From the NCBI RefSeq assembly GCF_905233635.1, contig NZ_CAJODG010000067.1, positions 1 to 10,548 on the forward strand: DNA of 10,548 nt, in the 5' to 3' direction. How positions within the stretch are numbered: the first letter of the stretch is position 1; every line of letters starts with the position of its first letter. Origin of the DNA: Selenomonas sp. AE3005 (GTDB taxonomy: Bacteria > Bacillota > Negativicutes > Selenomonadales > Selenomonadaceae). Of this stretch, positions 1 through 7,408 are shown in pieces. Under the pieces are notes generated by a model that worked only from the letters and a program-made list of their open reading frames with translations, was not told the DNA's origin and searched no databases. The translations under genes and the position numbers were made by a program.

Positions 1-138
1 TGGGACATTTAGTGAAACAGCGAAAAGTATTACCACCTCCACCCCACTGAGCTGTAACAAATAAAATAAAGCAGGCATTAACCGTCAAACTGCAATTTAA
101 AGAAGTTCTCCCTCATTATAACATCATGCATATATCAA

Positions 139-167
139 TTGACAATAGTATGCCCTCCTGTTATAAT
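139..167 (+). promoter_or_regulatory. Sigma-70-type promoter of lysA
   Basis: A perfect TTGACA at 139-144 and a perfect TATAAT at 162-167 are separated by exactly 17 bases. This predicts transcription from about position 174 and a leader of roughly 47 bases before the lysA start at 221. The leader is too short for a lysine riboswitch. The match to the housekeeping consensus suggests strong, possibly constitutive transcription. Confidence 0.85.
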
Positions 168-220
168 TATTTACAAATTTACACATAATAATCATTCTCT
201 TTACACACAGGAGGAAAGCA

Positions 221-1477
221 ATGAGTAAAAAATATTTCCCTTTGTCCATTGACAAACTACAAGAAATAATCAAAAAGTATCCCACACCCTTTCATATATA
301 TGAAGAAAAAGCTATCCGTCAGAATATCCGCGCCTTAAAGGCTGCCTTTGCCTGGGCACCGGCTTTTTATGAGCAGTTTGCCGTCAAAGCCCTGCCCAAT
401 CCCCGGATTGTGCAGATTCTGCACGAGGAAGGTGCCGGTACAGATTGCAGCAGCCTGGCAGAGCTGCTCATCTCTGAGGCTGCCGGCCTCAAAGGCGAAG
501 AAATCCTGCTGACCTCCAACGATACCCCGGCTGATGAATTTCAAAAAGCTGTGGAACTGGGCGCTATCATCAACCTTGACGATATCACCCATCTTGATTA
601 TCTGGAAAAACACGCCGGCCTGCCAAAGGTATTATGTTTCCGTTACAATCCCGGCGACGCCGTAGAAGGCAATGATATCATCGGCAAACCCACCGAGGCC
701 AAATACGGCCTCACGCACGACCAGATGCTGGAAGGTTACCGCCGCGCCAAGGAAAAAGGCGTGAAACGCTTTGGCCTGCACACCATGGTGGCCTCCAATG
801 AACGCCGCACCGAGGCCTTCCTGCTCACAGCGCGTCTGATGTTCGAACTGGCCGTGGAACTCAAGGAAAAACTGGATATCGCCGTGGAATTCGTCAACCT
901 TGGCGGCGGCTTTGGCATTCCCTATCTGCCGGAGGAAGAACCGCTGAACCTGCAGGAAATCGGCGAAGGCATTCACCAGCTCTATCAGAAAATGATGGTA
1001 CCTCACGGCCTCGACAAGACGGCCATTATGACGGAAAGCGGCCGCGCCATGACCGGGCCTGCCGGCTGGCTGGTGTCCACAGTGCTCCACGAAAAGCACA
1101 CCTACAAGGATTATATCGGTCTTGATTCCTGCATGGCCAATCTGATGCGCCCGGCCCTCTATGGTTCATACCACCACATTACGGTTGCCGGCAAGGAAAA
1201 CGCCCCACTTGACCATGTGTATGATGTCACCGGCTCCCTCTGTGAAAACAACGATAAATTTGCCATCGACAGAAAACTGCCGGAAATCAATGTGGGTGAT
1301 ATTGTCATCATTCACGACACTGGCGCTCACGGCAGCGCCATGGGCTTTAACTACAACGGCAAGCTCTGGTGTGCTGAGCTCCTGCTCCGGGAGGACGGCT
1401 CCATCGAACTCATACGCCGCGCTCAGACCATTGATGACTATTTTGCCACATTAAAATACCCAGGCTCACTGCTGTAA
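221..1477 (+). CDS. lysA: Diaminopimelate decarboxylase (fold-type III PLP enzyme)
   Basis: Predicted cytoplasmic enzyme of 418 residues that decarboxylates meso-diaminopimelate to L-lysine, the last step of the DAP pathway. The expected motifs are present in order: the PLP-binding lysine in FAVKALPN (K56), the cofactor-stacking histidine in GLHTM (H187), the phosphate-binding NLGGGFG (G228-G230), the ESGR substrate and phosphate loop (272-275), the catalytic cysteine in CENNDKF (C341), and the C-terminal tyrosine in GFNYNG (Y378). Length is normal for LysA. The ATG start is preceded by AGGAGG at 209-214 with a 6-base spacer and lies behind a perfect promoter. It is transcribed alone and converges on the cyclase cluster, with 22 bases between the stop codons. 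Other fold-type III decarboxylases (arginine, ornithine/lysine, carboxynorspermidine) are the main alternatives. The CENNDKF motif and overall pattern favour diaminopimelate, but exact substrate is inferred from family resemblance. Confidence 0.87.
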   Translation: MSKKYFPLSIDKLQEIIKKYPTPFHIYEEKAIRQNIRALKAAFAWAPAFYEQFAVKALPNPRIVQILHEEGAGTDCSSLAELLISEAAGLKGEEILLTSNDTPADEFQKAVELGAIINLDDITHLDYLEKHAGLPKVLCFRYNPGDAVEGNDIIGKPTEAKYGLTHDQMLEGYRRAKEKGVKRFGLHTMVASNERRTEAFLLTARLMFELAVELKEKLDIAVEFVNLGGGFGIPYLPEEEPLNLQEIGEGIHQLYQKMMVPHGLDKTAIMTESGRAMTGPAGWLVSTVLHEKHTYKDYIGLDSCMANLMRPALYGSYHHITVAGKENAPLDHVYDVTGSLCENNDKFAIDRKLPEINVGDIVIIHDTGAHGSAMGFNYNGKLWCAELLLREDGSIELIRRAQTIDDYFATLKYPGSLL

Positions 1478-1485
1478 GCCCGGGT
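1458..1485. terminator. Candidate hairpin between convergent lysA and cyclase genes
   Basis: The arms 1458-1466 (ACCCAGGCT) and 1477-1485 (AGCCCGGGT) pair over 9 positions with one A/C mismatch around a 10-base loop. The hairpin overlaps the end of lysA. Read on the minus strand it is followed by TATTTTAATG, a modest U-rich tail, so it better suits termination of the cyclase operon than of lysA, whose downstream tail is U-poor. A weak or bidirectional terminator is the best description. Confidence 0.4.
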
Positions 1486-1499
1486 TCAACAATCTTATA

Positions 1500-2714
1500 C
1501 TATTCCGCCACACACACGCAATTGCGTCCCTGATTCTTGGCTTTATACAAGGCACGGTCTACCCGCTTGAACAGCTGGTCGGCCGTGTCTTTTTCACCTT
1601 GCCAAAAAGCAATGCCAATGCTGCAGGTTATTTTGTGGCCAGCCAGCATGGTCGCCTCGACATGCTGACGAATATTTTCCGCCAGCTGCCTGATACTATC
1701 TCCCCCACAATTTGGCGACAGGACAATAAATTCTTCGCCGCCCCAGCGCACACAGTACTGATTCTTGCGCAGCTGCTGCCTGACCGCCATGGCAAAAGCC
1801 CGCAGCACCGCGTCTCCTGCCTCGTGACCATAACTGTCATTTATTTTCTTGAAAAAATCAATATCGAGCAATAACATGGCAAAGTATTTATTCTGCTGCC
1901 GGCAATTTTTCATGCCCTGCAGGAGCAGGCTTTTTAATTTTTTACGGCTGTAACTGCCCGTAAGCGGGTCAATCTCCAGCTTAGCCTGCGCCTGTATGGC
2001 CTCATACTCCAGTCCGATAATACGTTCCTGCAGTTTTTGCTCGTAACGAATCTGTTCACGCAAAATGATTATGACAAAATACAGGAACGCATATACCGCC
2101 AACGGCGTCATAAAAACGCGCCAGCCCTGCATCGCAAAATAATCCGAAAAGCCATCAAAAAGCCCCAGCAAAGTATACGCTATGGCCGACGGGGCAACGG
2201 CCTTACAAAGAATATCTCCTTCCCGGGCCGCCTTTATACACCAGTAAATAGCCAGTGGCTCACCGATACCCAGCAGCGGATAATAGTAGTTCATACAGCC
2301 GTCCAAGGTTTCATAGCCCATGAGCTGACTGCCTATGGCCAGCGTTCCGAGCAGACTGTAAGCAGCCAGAACCCAGCCCATGTGCGCATAACTCCGCTCC
2401 TTAAGCAGTTCATAGATGACCAGATTCGCTGTAATGGGCAGAAAATAGGCCATCAGACGCAGGCCATAGTAACTTATGTCCCGCCAGCCCCATAGCATTT
2501 CCAGCACATTGGAGGACATCAGCAGCCAGGCGGTAAACACCGCCATAAATAAGACAATATAAGCGTACAGCTTTTTCCAGCCCTGCGGATTGAAATAATA
2601 AAGTATGAACATGATGATAATGATGACCGCACCTACAGGCAGGGCCAAAACCACCGGTATGTCCGAGTAAAAGAGGCCGGCTATTTCCGCCACTTCCTTG
2701 CCAGTTTGCAACAT
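1500..2714 (-). CDS. Membrane GGDEF diguanylate cyclase without periplasmic domain
   Basis: Predicted inner-membrane enzyme of 404 residues making cyclic di-GMP from two GTP. Residues 20-220 contain about seven hydrophobic segments (roughly 20-41, 49-68, 84-104, 110-131, 142-160, 170-190, 200-219). A short helical linker follows, then the GGDEF domain from about 241: DPLTG (249-253), metal-binding DIDFF (284-288), NDSYGH (292-297) and the active-site GGEEF (325-329). The position of the RxxD inhibitory site reads R316-K-N-Q319, so the aspartate is missing and product inhibition may be weak. The membrane part aligns by eye with the two upstream cyclases, for example LPITANLVI against LPPVANAVV and LPLLANLVI. 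This copy lacks their periplasmic domain and begins almost directly at the first helix. It starts 21 bases after the previous stop, with AAGGG just upstream of the ATG, and is the last gene of the three-gene array. The sensed signal is unknown. Confidence 0.87.
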   Translation of the reverse strand: MLQTGKEVAEIAGLFYSDIPVVLALPVGAVIIIIMFILYYFNPQGWKKLYAYIVLFMAVFTAWLLMSSNVLEMLWGWRDISYYGLRLMAYFLPITANLVIYELLKERSYAHMGWVLAAYSLLGTLAIGSQLMGYETLDGCMNYYYPLLGIGEPLAIYWCIKAAREGDILCKAVAPSAIAYTLLGLFDGFSDYFAMQGWRVFMTPLAVYAFLYFVIIILREQIRYEQKLQERIIGLEYEAIQAQAKLEIDPLTGSYSRKKLKSLLLQGMKNCRQQNKYFAMLLLDIDFFKKINDSYGHEAGDAVLRAFAMAVRQQLRKNQYCVRWGGEEFIVLSPNCGGDSIRQLAENIRQHVEATMLAGHKITCSIGIAFWQGEKDTADQLFKRVDRALYKAKNQGRNCVCVAE

Positions 2715-2735
2715 ATCCCTTACCCCTCTGTTTCC

Positions 2736-4373
2736 TCACGATTCCGTAACCACCTGATTGCGGCCGCCGCATTTAGCACTGTACAGGGCATCATCCATCC
2801 GCCGGAAAATACCAGCCTGGGTATCTGCACGTCCATGCCACTGCGCCACCCCGGCACTGACGGTTATCGTTTTTCCGGCCAGCAGTTCCGCAGCCGCCAC
2901 ATGGCGGCAGATTTTACCAGCCAGTGCGGCCGCCTCTTCCTTGCTGCCGTCAGGACAATAGACGACAAACTCCTCGCCGCCCCAGCGGAAGAACTCACAG
3001 CCCTGTGGCAGAACTGTCTCGATTGTCCGGCAGAATTTTACCAGCACTGTATCGCCACAGTCATGCCCATAAGTATCATTTATCTTTTTAAAGAAATCAA
3101 TATCTAACATAATCAGAGCAAAAGACCGGCCAGCGGCAATCTCCTGCTGAATGAAACCTTCAAAGGCACCGCGGTTGCGGCAGCCAGTCAGTTCGTCCTG
3201 TTCTGCCCGCTGCAGGGCCACAGCAATTTCTTCCTGCAGGCCATCAGCCTGCGCCGCCAGACTCCGCTCGTACATAACCTGATCCCTTACCATACAGACG
3301 AGAAAGACAACGAAGGTATAAATGCTCAGGGGCAGTAAGTAAACATGCCATTTCCAAAAATGCCGGTAAAATAAAATCCCATCGGCAATGCCCAAAACGC
3401 CCATAACCACCATGGGAATCATGATGTATTTCAGGTAGACATTACCCTTTTGCGCCGCCTGCCACATCACCCAGCCCACGATTGTCTGCAGCAGGAGCAG
3501 GGCCGCATACAATAACTGCCGGCAGCCGATAAAGCCCTCGTAGCCAAAGGCCTCCGTTACCAGTGCCAGTACAGCTATACAGCCATAAACCTGAATGGTC
3601 CGCCAGATTATCCTGCGGTAGTCACGGGATACCATCTCCATGACCACAGCATTGGCCACCGGCGGCAGCAGATAACAGCCAAAGCCGGACACAAAGCCCC
3701 AAAACACCGGATAATTACAAACCATCTGTTTGACATTCGTCAGACTGAACGTCCACACGGCCATCAAAAGCAGCAAACTCAGGACATAGATATTAAGCCG
3801 TTTATGCCGCTGGCTGTTCATTACATACATAAGGAATATCAGGCCCAGCAGTACCGCTACTGGCAGGGTAATGATATACAGCAGGTCCGTCAGAAAAATC
3901 CGCTGGGCCTGGTCATACAGACCGTCCAGTGTAAGGCGTCCAAAAATCCCCAGCTGACGAGGAGTGTCAGCGTAAATATGCATGGTCATATAAGTATCCT
4001 CAGCAAAGGCCGGCAAAGTTACCAAATGCCATTTGTGGCCATGCCCCCAGGGCCGTTGTGGGGCAAATTCACCATCGCGGTAAATCTCCCTGTCCCCCAG
4101 GAAAATCTGCACCGCCTGCCCTTTGGTCGTAAACAGCAGCGTATCGGCCTGTGGCGTTCCCGGTTTTATCAGGATACGCAGCCAGACCTCATGCTCATCG
4201 CCCTGAACAGGTACCGGTGTATTCTCAATGTAATTCGTCCATTCGCCGGCATCCGGCCGCAGCCGGTACTGCCATGCACCATCGAACACCGCCGCCTGAC
4301 AAACTGGCGGCAAAACGGGTACAAAAAAAGACAGGAGAAAAAGACTTAGAACAAATAGTACTATCCGTTTCAT
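2736..4373 (-). CDS. Sensor diguanylate cyclase, 7TMR-DISM-like, GGDEF
   Basis: Predicted membrane sensor-enzyme of 545 residues making c-di-GMP. A signal peptide or N-terminal helix (residues 1-27, ending VCQA) precedes a periplasmic beta-rich domain (about 28-158, rich in Trp, with VWLRILI and KWHLVTLP). Seven membrane helices follow (about 163-362), then a helical linker (363-390) and a GGDEF domain: DELTG (393-397), DIDFF (424-428), NDTYGH, GGEEF (465-469). The inhibitory-site position reads PQGC (456-459), so there is no RxxD. The layout matches 7TMR-DISM receptors, whose extracellular domain has a jelly-roll fold proposed to bind carbohydrate or similar ligands. The start was chosen at 4373 because AGGAGG at 4383-4388 lies 9 bases upstream of that ATG. 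A longer frame to 4424 would need a TTG codon with no ribosome site. It is the middle member of the array, 74 bases after the previous stop. The ligand is unknown. Confidence 0.87.
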   Translation of the reverse strand: MKRIVLFVLSLFLLSFFVPVLPPVCQAAVFDGAWQYRLRPDAGEWTNYIENTPVPVQGDEHEVWLRILIKPGTPQADTLLFTTKGQAVQIFLGDREIYRDGEFAPQRPWGHGHKWHLVTLPAFAEDTYMTMHIYADTPRQLGIFGRLTLDGLYDQAQRIFLTDLLYIITLPVAVLLGLIFLMYVMNSQRHKRLNIYVLSLLLLMAVWTFSLTNVKQMVCNYPVFWGFVSGFGCYLLPPVANAVVMEMVSRDYRRIIWRTIQVYGCIAVLALVTEAFGYEGFIGCRQLLYAALLLLQTIVGWVMWQAAQKGNVYLKYIMIPMVVMGVLGIADGILFYRHFWKWHVYLLPLSIYTFVVFLVCMVRDQVMYERSLAAQADGLQEEIAVALQRAEQDELTGCRNRGAFEGFIQQEIAAGRSFALIMLDIDFFKKINDTYGHDCGDTVLVKFCRTIETVLPQGCEFFRWGGEEFVVYCPDGSKEEAAALAGKICRHVAAAELLAGKTITVSAGVAQWHGRADTQAGIFRRMDDALYSAKCGGRNQVVTES

Positions 4374-4447
4374 TTGTTCATGCCTCCTACGCCTGTCCTG
4401 CCACCCCTTGGCTATATTACACAATAAACAGCTGCACAGCCAGAACC

Positions 4448-6187
4448 TTATTCCTTGTTTTCATCACCAATATCATCAGAATAAATGTTTTTAAACCAGT
4501 GCATATTGGTTTTAGGCTCCCGGCACACACGATTGCGCCCTGTGCGTTTTGCCATATACAGGGCATCATCCACCCGTTTTAACAGTTTCATCGCTGAATC
4601 TTCCGCGCCATGCCAGGAGGCCACCCCCATACTGCAGGTGATTTTCAACTGGTCATGCGGCTGGCTCTCCGCCACCTTCATACGCAGGCGTTCAGCAATC
4701 TGCATACATTCTTCACCATTACAATTACGACATAAAAGGATAAATTCCTCCCCGCCCCAGCGGACAAATAAATCATTGCGCTTAACATTTTGCCGAATGG
4801 TCTCCGCAAAGCTGGCCAGCACCTTATCGCCCACTTCGTGGCCATAAGTATCATTGACATTTTTAAAGAAATCAATATCCAGCATAATCATCGAGAAAGG
4901 CTCTTCCTGACTTTGATGATGCACTATTTCCTGCGTGAGGACTTCCTCCAGCTTGGTGCGGTTATAACATTTGGTAAGATTATCTACCGTGGCCTTCTCA
5001 ATCGCCTGGTTCACCTCATGCTGCAAGCCCACCGTCCGCCGCATCAGCATGCGCTCACGCATTATCTGATTCCTGACGATATAAACGAAGAACACACACA
5101 GGGATAAGGTGGTATAAGGCAGCAGATAACCGTCCATTATGTACCAGTGACGATACATGGACATCCCGTCAATTGTCCCGGCACCGGCCATGAAAATCAA
5201 CGGTACCATAACCGCCCGGGCGTATAGATTACCGCGCCAGGTCGAACGTATAATGGCATAAAACGCTGTAATCTCCATAGCAGGCAGCAACAGGTAAAAA
5301 ACGGCCAGGCCGCGGCTCATACCATTAAAGCCCAGGACTTCCGTTACCACTGCAGCCAGCAGCAGGAGGGCATAAATAAAGACCGTGTAGCGCAGTATAA
5401 TCTTGTAACGGCGGTCCACCACCTGAAAAATAACCAGATTAGCCAGCAGCGGCAGCAGATACTCCGACAGCATCATCAAAAAACGCCAGAACTGCGGTGC
5501 ATCGAGCACGTACTGCTTGGAATTAGTGGCACAGACCATCCAGACGAAGAACACTGACATAAAGACGATGAAGGATTTATACAAGCGCCGCGGCGCCGCC
5601 GGACTGCTGGCATAAATAATCATCATTATAATCATGAACCCGGCCAGGGGAATGTTCATTACATAGGGCACGTCCTGGCGGAATATGCGCAGGACCTGGT
5701 CGACATCGCTGTCCAGCCAGATTTTACCAAAGAATCCCAGACTGTGGGCCGTAGTGGAATAAGCATGTATTCGTAAAACCTTGCCCCCGGCATCCTGCGG
5801 CAGCGACACAATATGCCAGCGCTGCCCGTATGACAGAAAGCTCGGCTTAAAATCCCCATACTTATAAACACACACCTCATCCACCCAGACTTCAAAAGCC
5901 TGGTCCTTGGTCTGTATGAGCAGCGAGGCATCGTGGGGCAGCATATCCGGCAGGCTGGTCTTTAACCATACGGTATTCACACCATCCGCCACCGGCGGTG
6001 TCTGCGGAAAATCCAGCAGCTGCCACTCCCCTTGCGCCGCTGCAGCCACATCGCTCTGCCAGTACCATCTGCCGGCCAGTTCAGCCGCCATTCCTTTGGC
6101 CGGGTGTATAACGAGCAGCGACAAAAAAAGTGAGCTGATAAACACCAAACCAGCCAACAGGTATTCGGGGAATCTCCATGTCTGCAT
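4448..6187 (-). CDS. Sensor diguanylate cyclase, 7TMR-DISM-like, GGDEF
   Basis: Predicted membrane sensor-enzyme of 579 residues, first of the three cyclases in transcription order. Residues 10-29 form a signal-anchor or signal peptide. Residues about 36-165 form a periplasmic domain resembling that of the next gene (NTVWLKTSLP, QRWHIVSLP, SLGFFGKIWLD). Seven membrane helices span about 174-372, a coiled-coil-like linker 376-400, then the GGDEF domain: DNLTK (402-406), DIDFF (437-441), NDTYGH, GGEEF (478-482). The inhibitory-site position is K469-R-N-D472, a Lys-for-Arg version of RxxD and the closest of the three to canonical. A polar tail of about 25 residues follows the domain. The ATG at 6187 was chosen because GAGGTGA lies 9 bases upstream. 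A GTG three codons earlier is too close to that site. It follows the pfkA terminator by only 23 bases, with no obvious promoter in the gap, so read-through from pfkA or a promoter inside pfkA is likely. Confidence 0.88.
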   Translation of the reverse strand: MQTWRFPEYLLAGLVFISSLFLSLLVIHPAKGMAAELAGRWYWQSDVAAAAQGEWQLLDFPQTPPVADGVNTVWLKTSLPDMLPHDASLLIQTKDQAFEVWVDEVCVYKYGDFKPSFLSYGQRWHIVSLPQDAGGKVLRIHAYSTTAHSLGFFGKIWLDSDVDQVLRIFRQDVPYVMNIPLAGFMIIMMIIYASSPAAPRRLYKSFIVFMSVFFVWMVCATNSKQYVLDAPQFWRFLMMLSEYLLPLLANLVIFQVVDRRYKIILRYTVFIYALLLLAAVVTEVLGFNGMSRGLAVFYLLLPAMEITAFYAIIRSTWRGNLYARAVMVPLIFMAGAGTIDGMSMYRHWYIMDGYLLPYTTLSLCVFFVYIVRNQIMRERMLMRRTVGLQHEVNQAIEKATVDNLTKCYNRTKLEEVLTQEIVHHQSQEEPFSMIMLDIDFFKNVNDTYGHEVGDKVLASFAETIRQNVKRNDLFVRWGGEEFILLCRNCNGEECMQIAERLRMKVAESQPHDQLKITCSMGVASWHGAEDSAMKLLKRVDDALYMAKRTGRNRVCREPKTNMHWFKNIYSDDIGDENKE

Positions 6188-6207
6188 GTTTATCACTCAC
6201 CTCATTT

Positions 6208-6242
6208 TGCAAAAAGCTCCACCGGATTACCGATAGAGCTTT
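6208..6242 (-). terminator. Rho-independent terminator of pfkA
   Basis: On the minus strand the arms 6242-6230 and 6225-6213 pair over 13 positions (11 Watson-Crick, 2 G-U wobbles) around a TAAT loop, and the stem ends in a run of five T. It begins 19 bases after the pfkA stop. It separates pfkA from the downstream cyclase genes, although some read-through would be needed if those genes lack their own promoter. Confidence 0.85.
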
Positions 6243-6261
6243 ATTTTAGACTAATGTCGAT

Positions 6262-7227
6262 TTACGCCAGAACGCGGGCCAGACGCACGAGTTCCGGGTT
6301 AAGGGTTTTCTTGTTGTTTACAGCGTCAAAAAGATTTACGCCCACAACCTTGCCTTCATTGAAACCAAATACTACGTTAGTAGCGCCGGAAATGATGGCC
6401 AGGGCTGCCTTTTCGCCCAGCATGGAGGCCTTGATACGGTCCTCAATCGTCGGGGAACCACCGCGCTGAATGTGGCCCAGTACGGACACACGGGTATCAA
6501 TGCCAGTCTTGTCCTCAACGACTTTGCCCAGACCCACAGCGGAACCAGCACCTTCAGCTACCACGATAATGCTGTAGCGTTTGCCGGCATCGTACATAGC
6601 CTTCAGTTCATGGCACATTTCATCGAGGTCATATTTAACTTCCGGTACCAGTACATACTCAGCACCACCGGCAATACCAGCCATCATCGCGAGCCAGCCG
6701 GAATTACGTCCCATAACCTCTACCAGCATAATGCGGCGATGTGCAGACGCCGTATCACGGAGCTTATTGATGGCATCGACGATAGTGTTGGCTGCCGTAT
6801 CGCAGCCAATGGTGTAGTCCATGCCCCAAACGTCGTTATCAATGGTACCAGGCAGACCGACAATGGGCATACCGGTTTCTTTGGAGAGAAGGGAACCACC
6901 CGTCAGGGAGCCGTCACCGCCGATGATAACCAGACCTTCAATGCCACGCTTAATCAGATTGTCGAAACCTTTCTTACGGCCTTCAGGAGTTTTAAACTCC
7001 ATGCTGCGGGCCGTGCCCAGGAAGGTACCGCCGCGCTGAATCATATCAGACACGCTGCGGCTGGTTAGCTCTTCGATATTGTCGTCAATCATGCCGGCAT
7101 AGCCATCGTAGATACCATAGACTTTAACACCCTCATGCAGGGCAGTGCGAACCACTGCACGAGCAGCCGCATTCATTCCAGGGCTGTCGCCGCCAGAGGT
7201 CATTACGGCAATTGCTTTTTTAATCAT
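6262..7227 (-). CDS. pfkA: ATP-dependent 6-phosphofructokinase
   Basis: Predicted cytoplasmic glycolytic enzyme of 321 residues that phosphorylates fructose 6-phosphate to fructose 1,6-bisphosphate. Motifs: the N-terminal ATP loop TSGGDSPGMN (10-19), GGDGS (103-107), whose Gly after Asp marks the ATP-using rather than pyrophosphate-using type, the catalytic PGTIDND (126-132, base D130), the substrate-binding MGRNSGW (172-178), and the GHIQRGGSPT active-site segment. Length matches bacterial PfkA (about 320). The ATG at 7227 follows a GGAGA ribosome site, and a promoter sits about 65 bases upstream. It is monocistronic by signals: promoter at 7293-7321 and a strong terminator just after the stop. 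It lies between the sugar PTS operon and the cyclase array on the same strand, so PTS-imported hexose feeds into this step. Allosteric control by ADP and PEP is usual in the family but cannot be read here. Confidence 0.96.
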   Translation of the reverse strand: MIKKAIAVMTSGGDSPGMNAAARAVVRTALHEGVKVYGIYDGYAGMIDDNIEELTSRSVSDMIQRGGTFLGTARSMEFKTPEGRKKGFDNLIKRGIEGLVIIGGDGSLTGGSLLSKETGMPIVGLPGTIDNDVWGMDYTIGCDTAANTIVDAINKLRDTASAHRRIMLVEVMGRNSGWLAMMAGIAGGAEYVLVPEVKYDLDEMCHELKAMYDAGKRYSIIVVAEGAGSAVGLGKVVEDKTGIDTRVSVLGHIQRGGSPTIEDRIKASMLGEKAALAIISGATNVVFGFNEGKVVGVNLFDAVNNKKTLNPELVRLARVLA

Positions 7228-7292
7228 GCAAACATCTCTCCTATATAGAAATCCATAAATAACACTATCAATTCATAGCATATCTACCTATT

Positions 7293-7321
7293 ATTTTACG
7301 CAAGTAACCTGGAAATGTAAA
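7293..7321 (-). promoter_or_regulatory. Sigma-70-type promoter of pfkA
   Basis: On the minus strand TTTACA (7321-7316) and TAAAAT (7298-7293) are separated by 17 bases, each box one base from consensus. This predicts a start near 7286 and a leader of about 59 bases. A second possible pair, TTGATA with TATATA closer to the gene, overlaps the ribosome site and was not preferred. Confidence 0.65.
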
Positions 7322-7353
7322 GTATTTACGCGCAATTTATTCGGTAAATATAA

Positions 7354-7393
7354 AATGAAAATATTAAAGCCTTCCCCCAGCGGGGGAAGGCTT
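7354..7393 (-). terminator. Terminator of the PTS operon
   Basis: A perfect 12-base-pair stem, arms 7393-7382 and 7378-7367 (AAGCCTTCCCCC and its complement) with a 3-base loop, is followed on the minus strand by TAATATTTTCATTTT. It lies 15 bases after the IID stop and ends the PTS transcript before the pfkA promoter. The T tract is interrupted, but the stem is very stable. Confidence 0.85.
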
Positions 7394-7408
7394 CATTAAG
7401 GAAATATC

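Noticed and set aside
174..220. Lysine riboswitch or T-box in the lysA leader
   Set aside because: The leader after the predicted start is only about 47 bases and has no stable stems or T-box sequence.
632..1099. Long minus-strand open frame of 155 codons inside lysA
   Set aside because: It is fully antisense to a clearly recognised enzyme with all motifs. It has no ribosome site or family resemblance and is explained as a codon-bias shadow.
4374..4424. Upstream extension of the middle cyclase to 4424
   Set aside because: The codon at 4424 is TTG without a ribosome site, and the extension is arginine-rich before a normal signal peptide. The ATG at 4373 has AGGAGG nine bases upstream.
6188..6196. 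GTG start at 6196 for the first cyclase
   Set aside because: The GAGGTGA ribosome site would sit directly against the GTG. The ATG at 6187 has a proper 9-base spacer.
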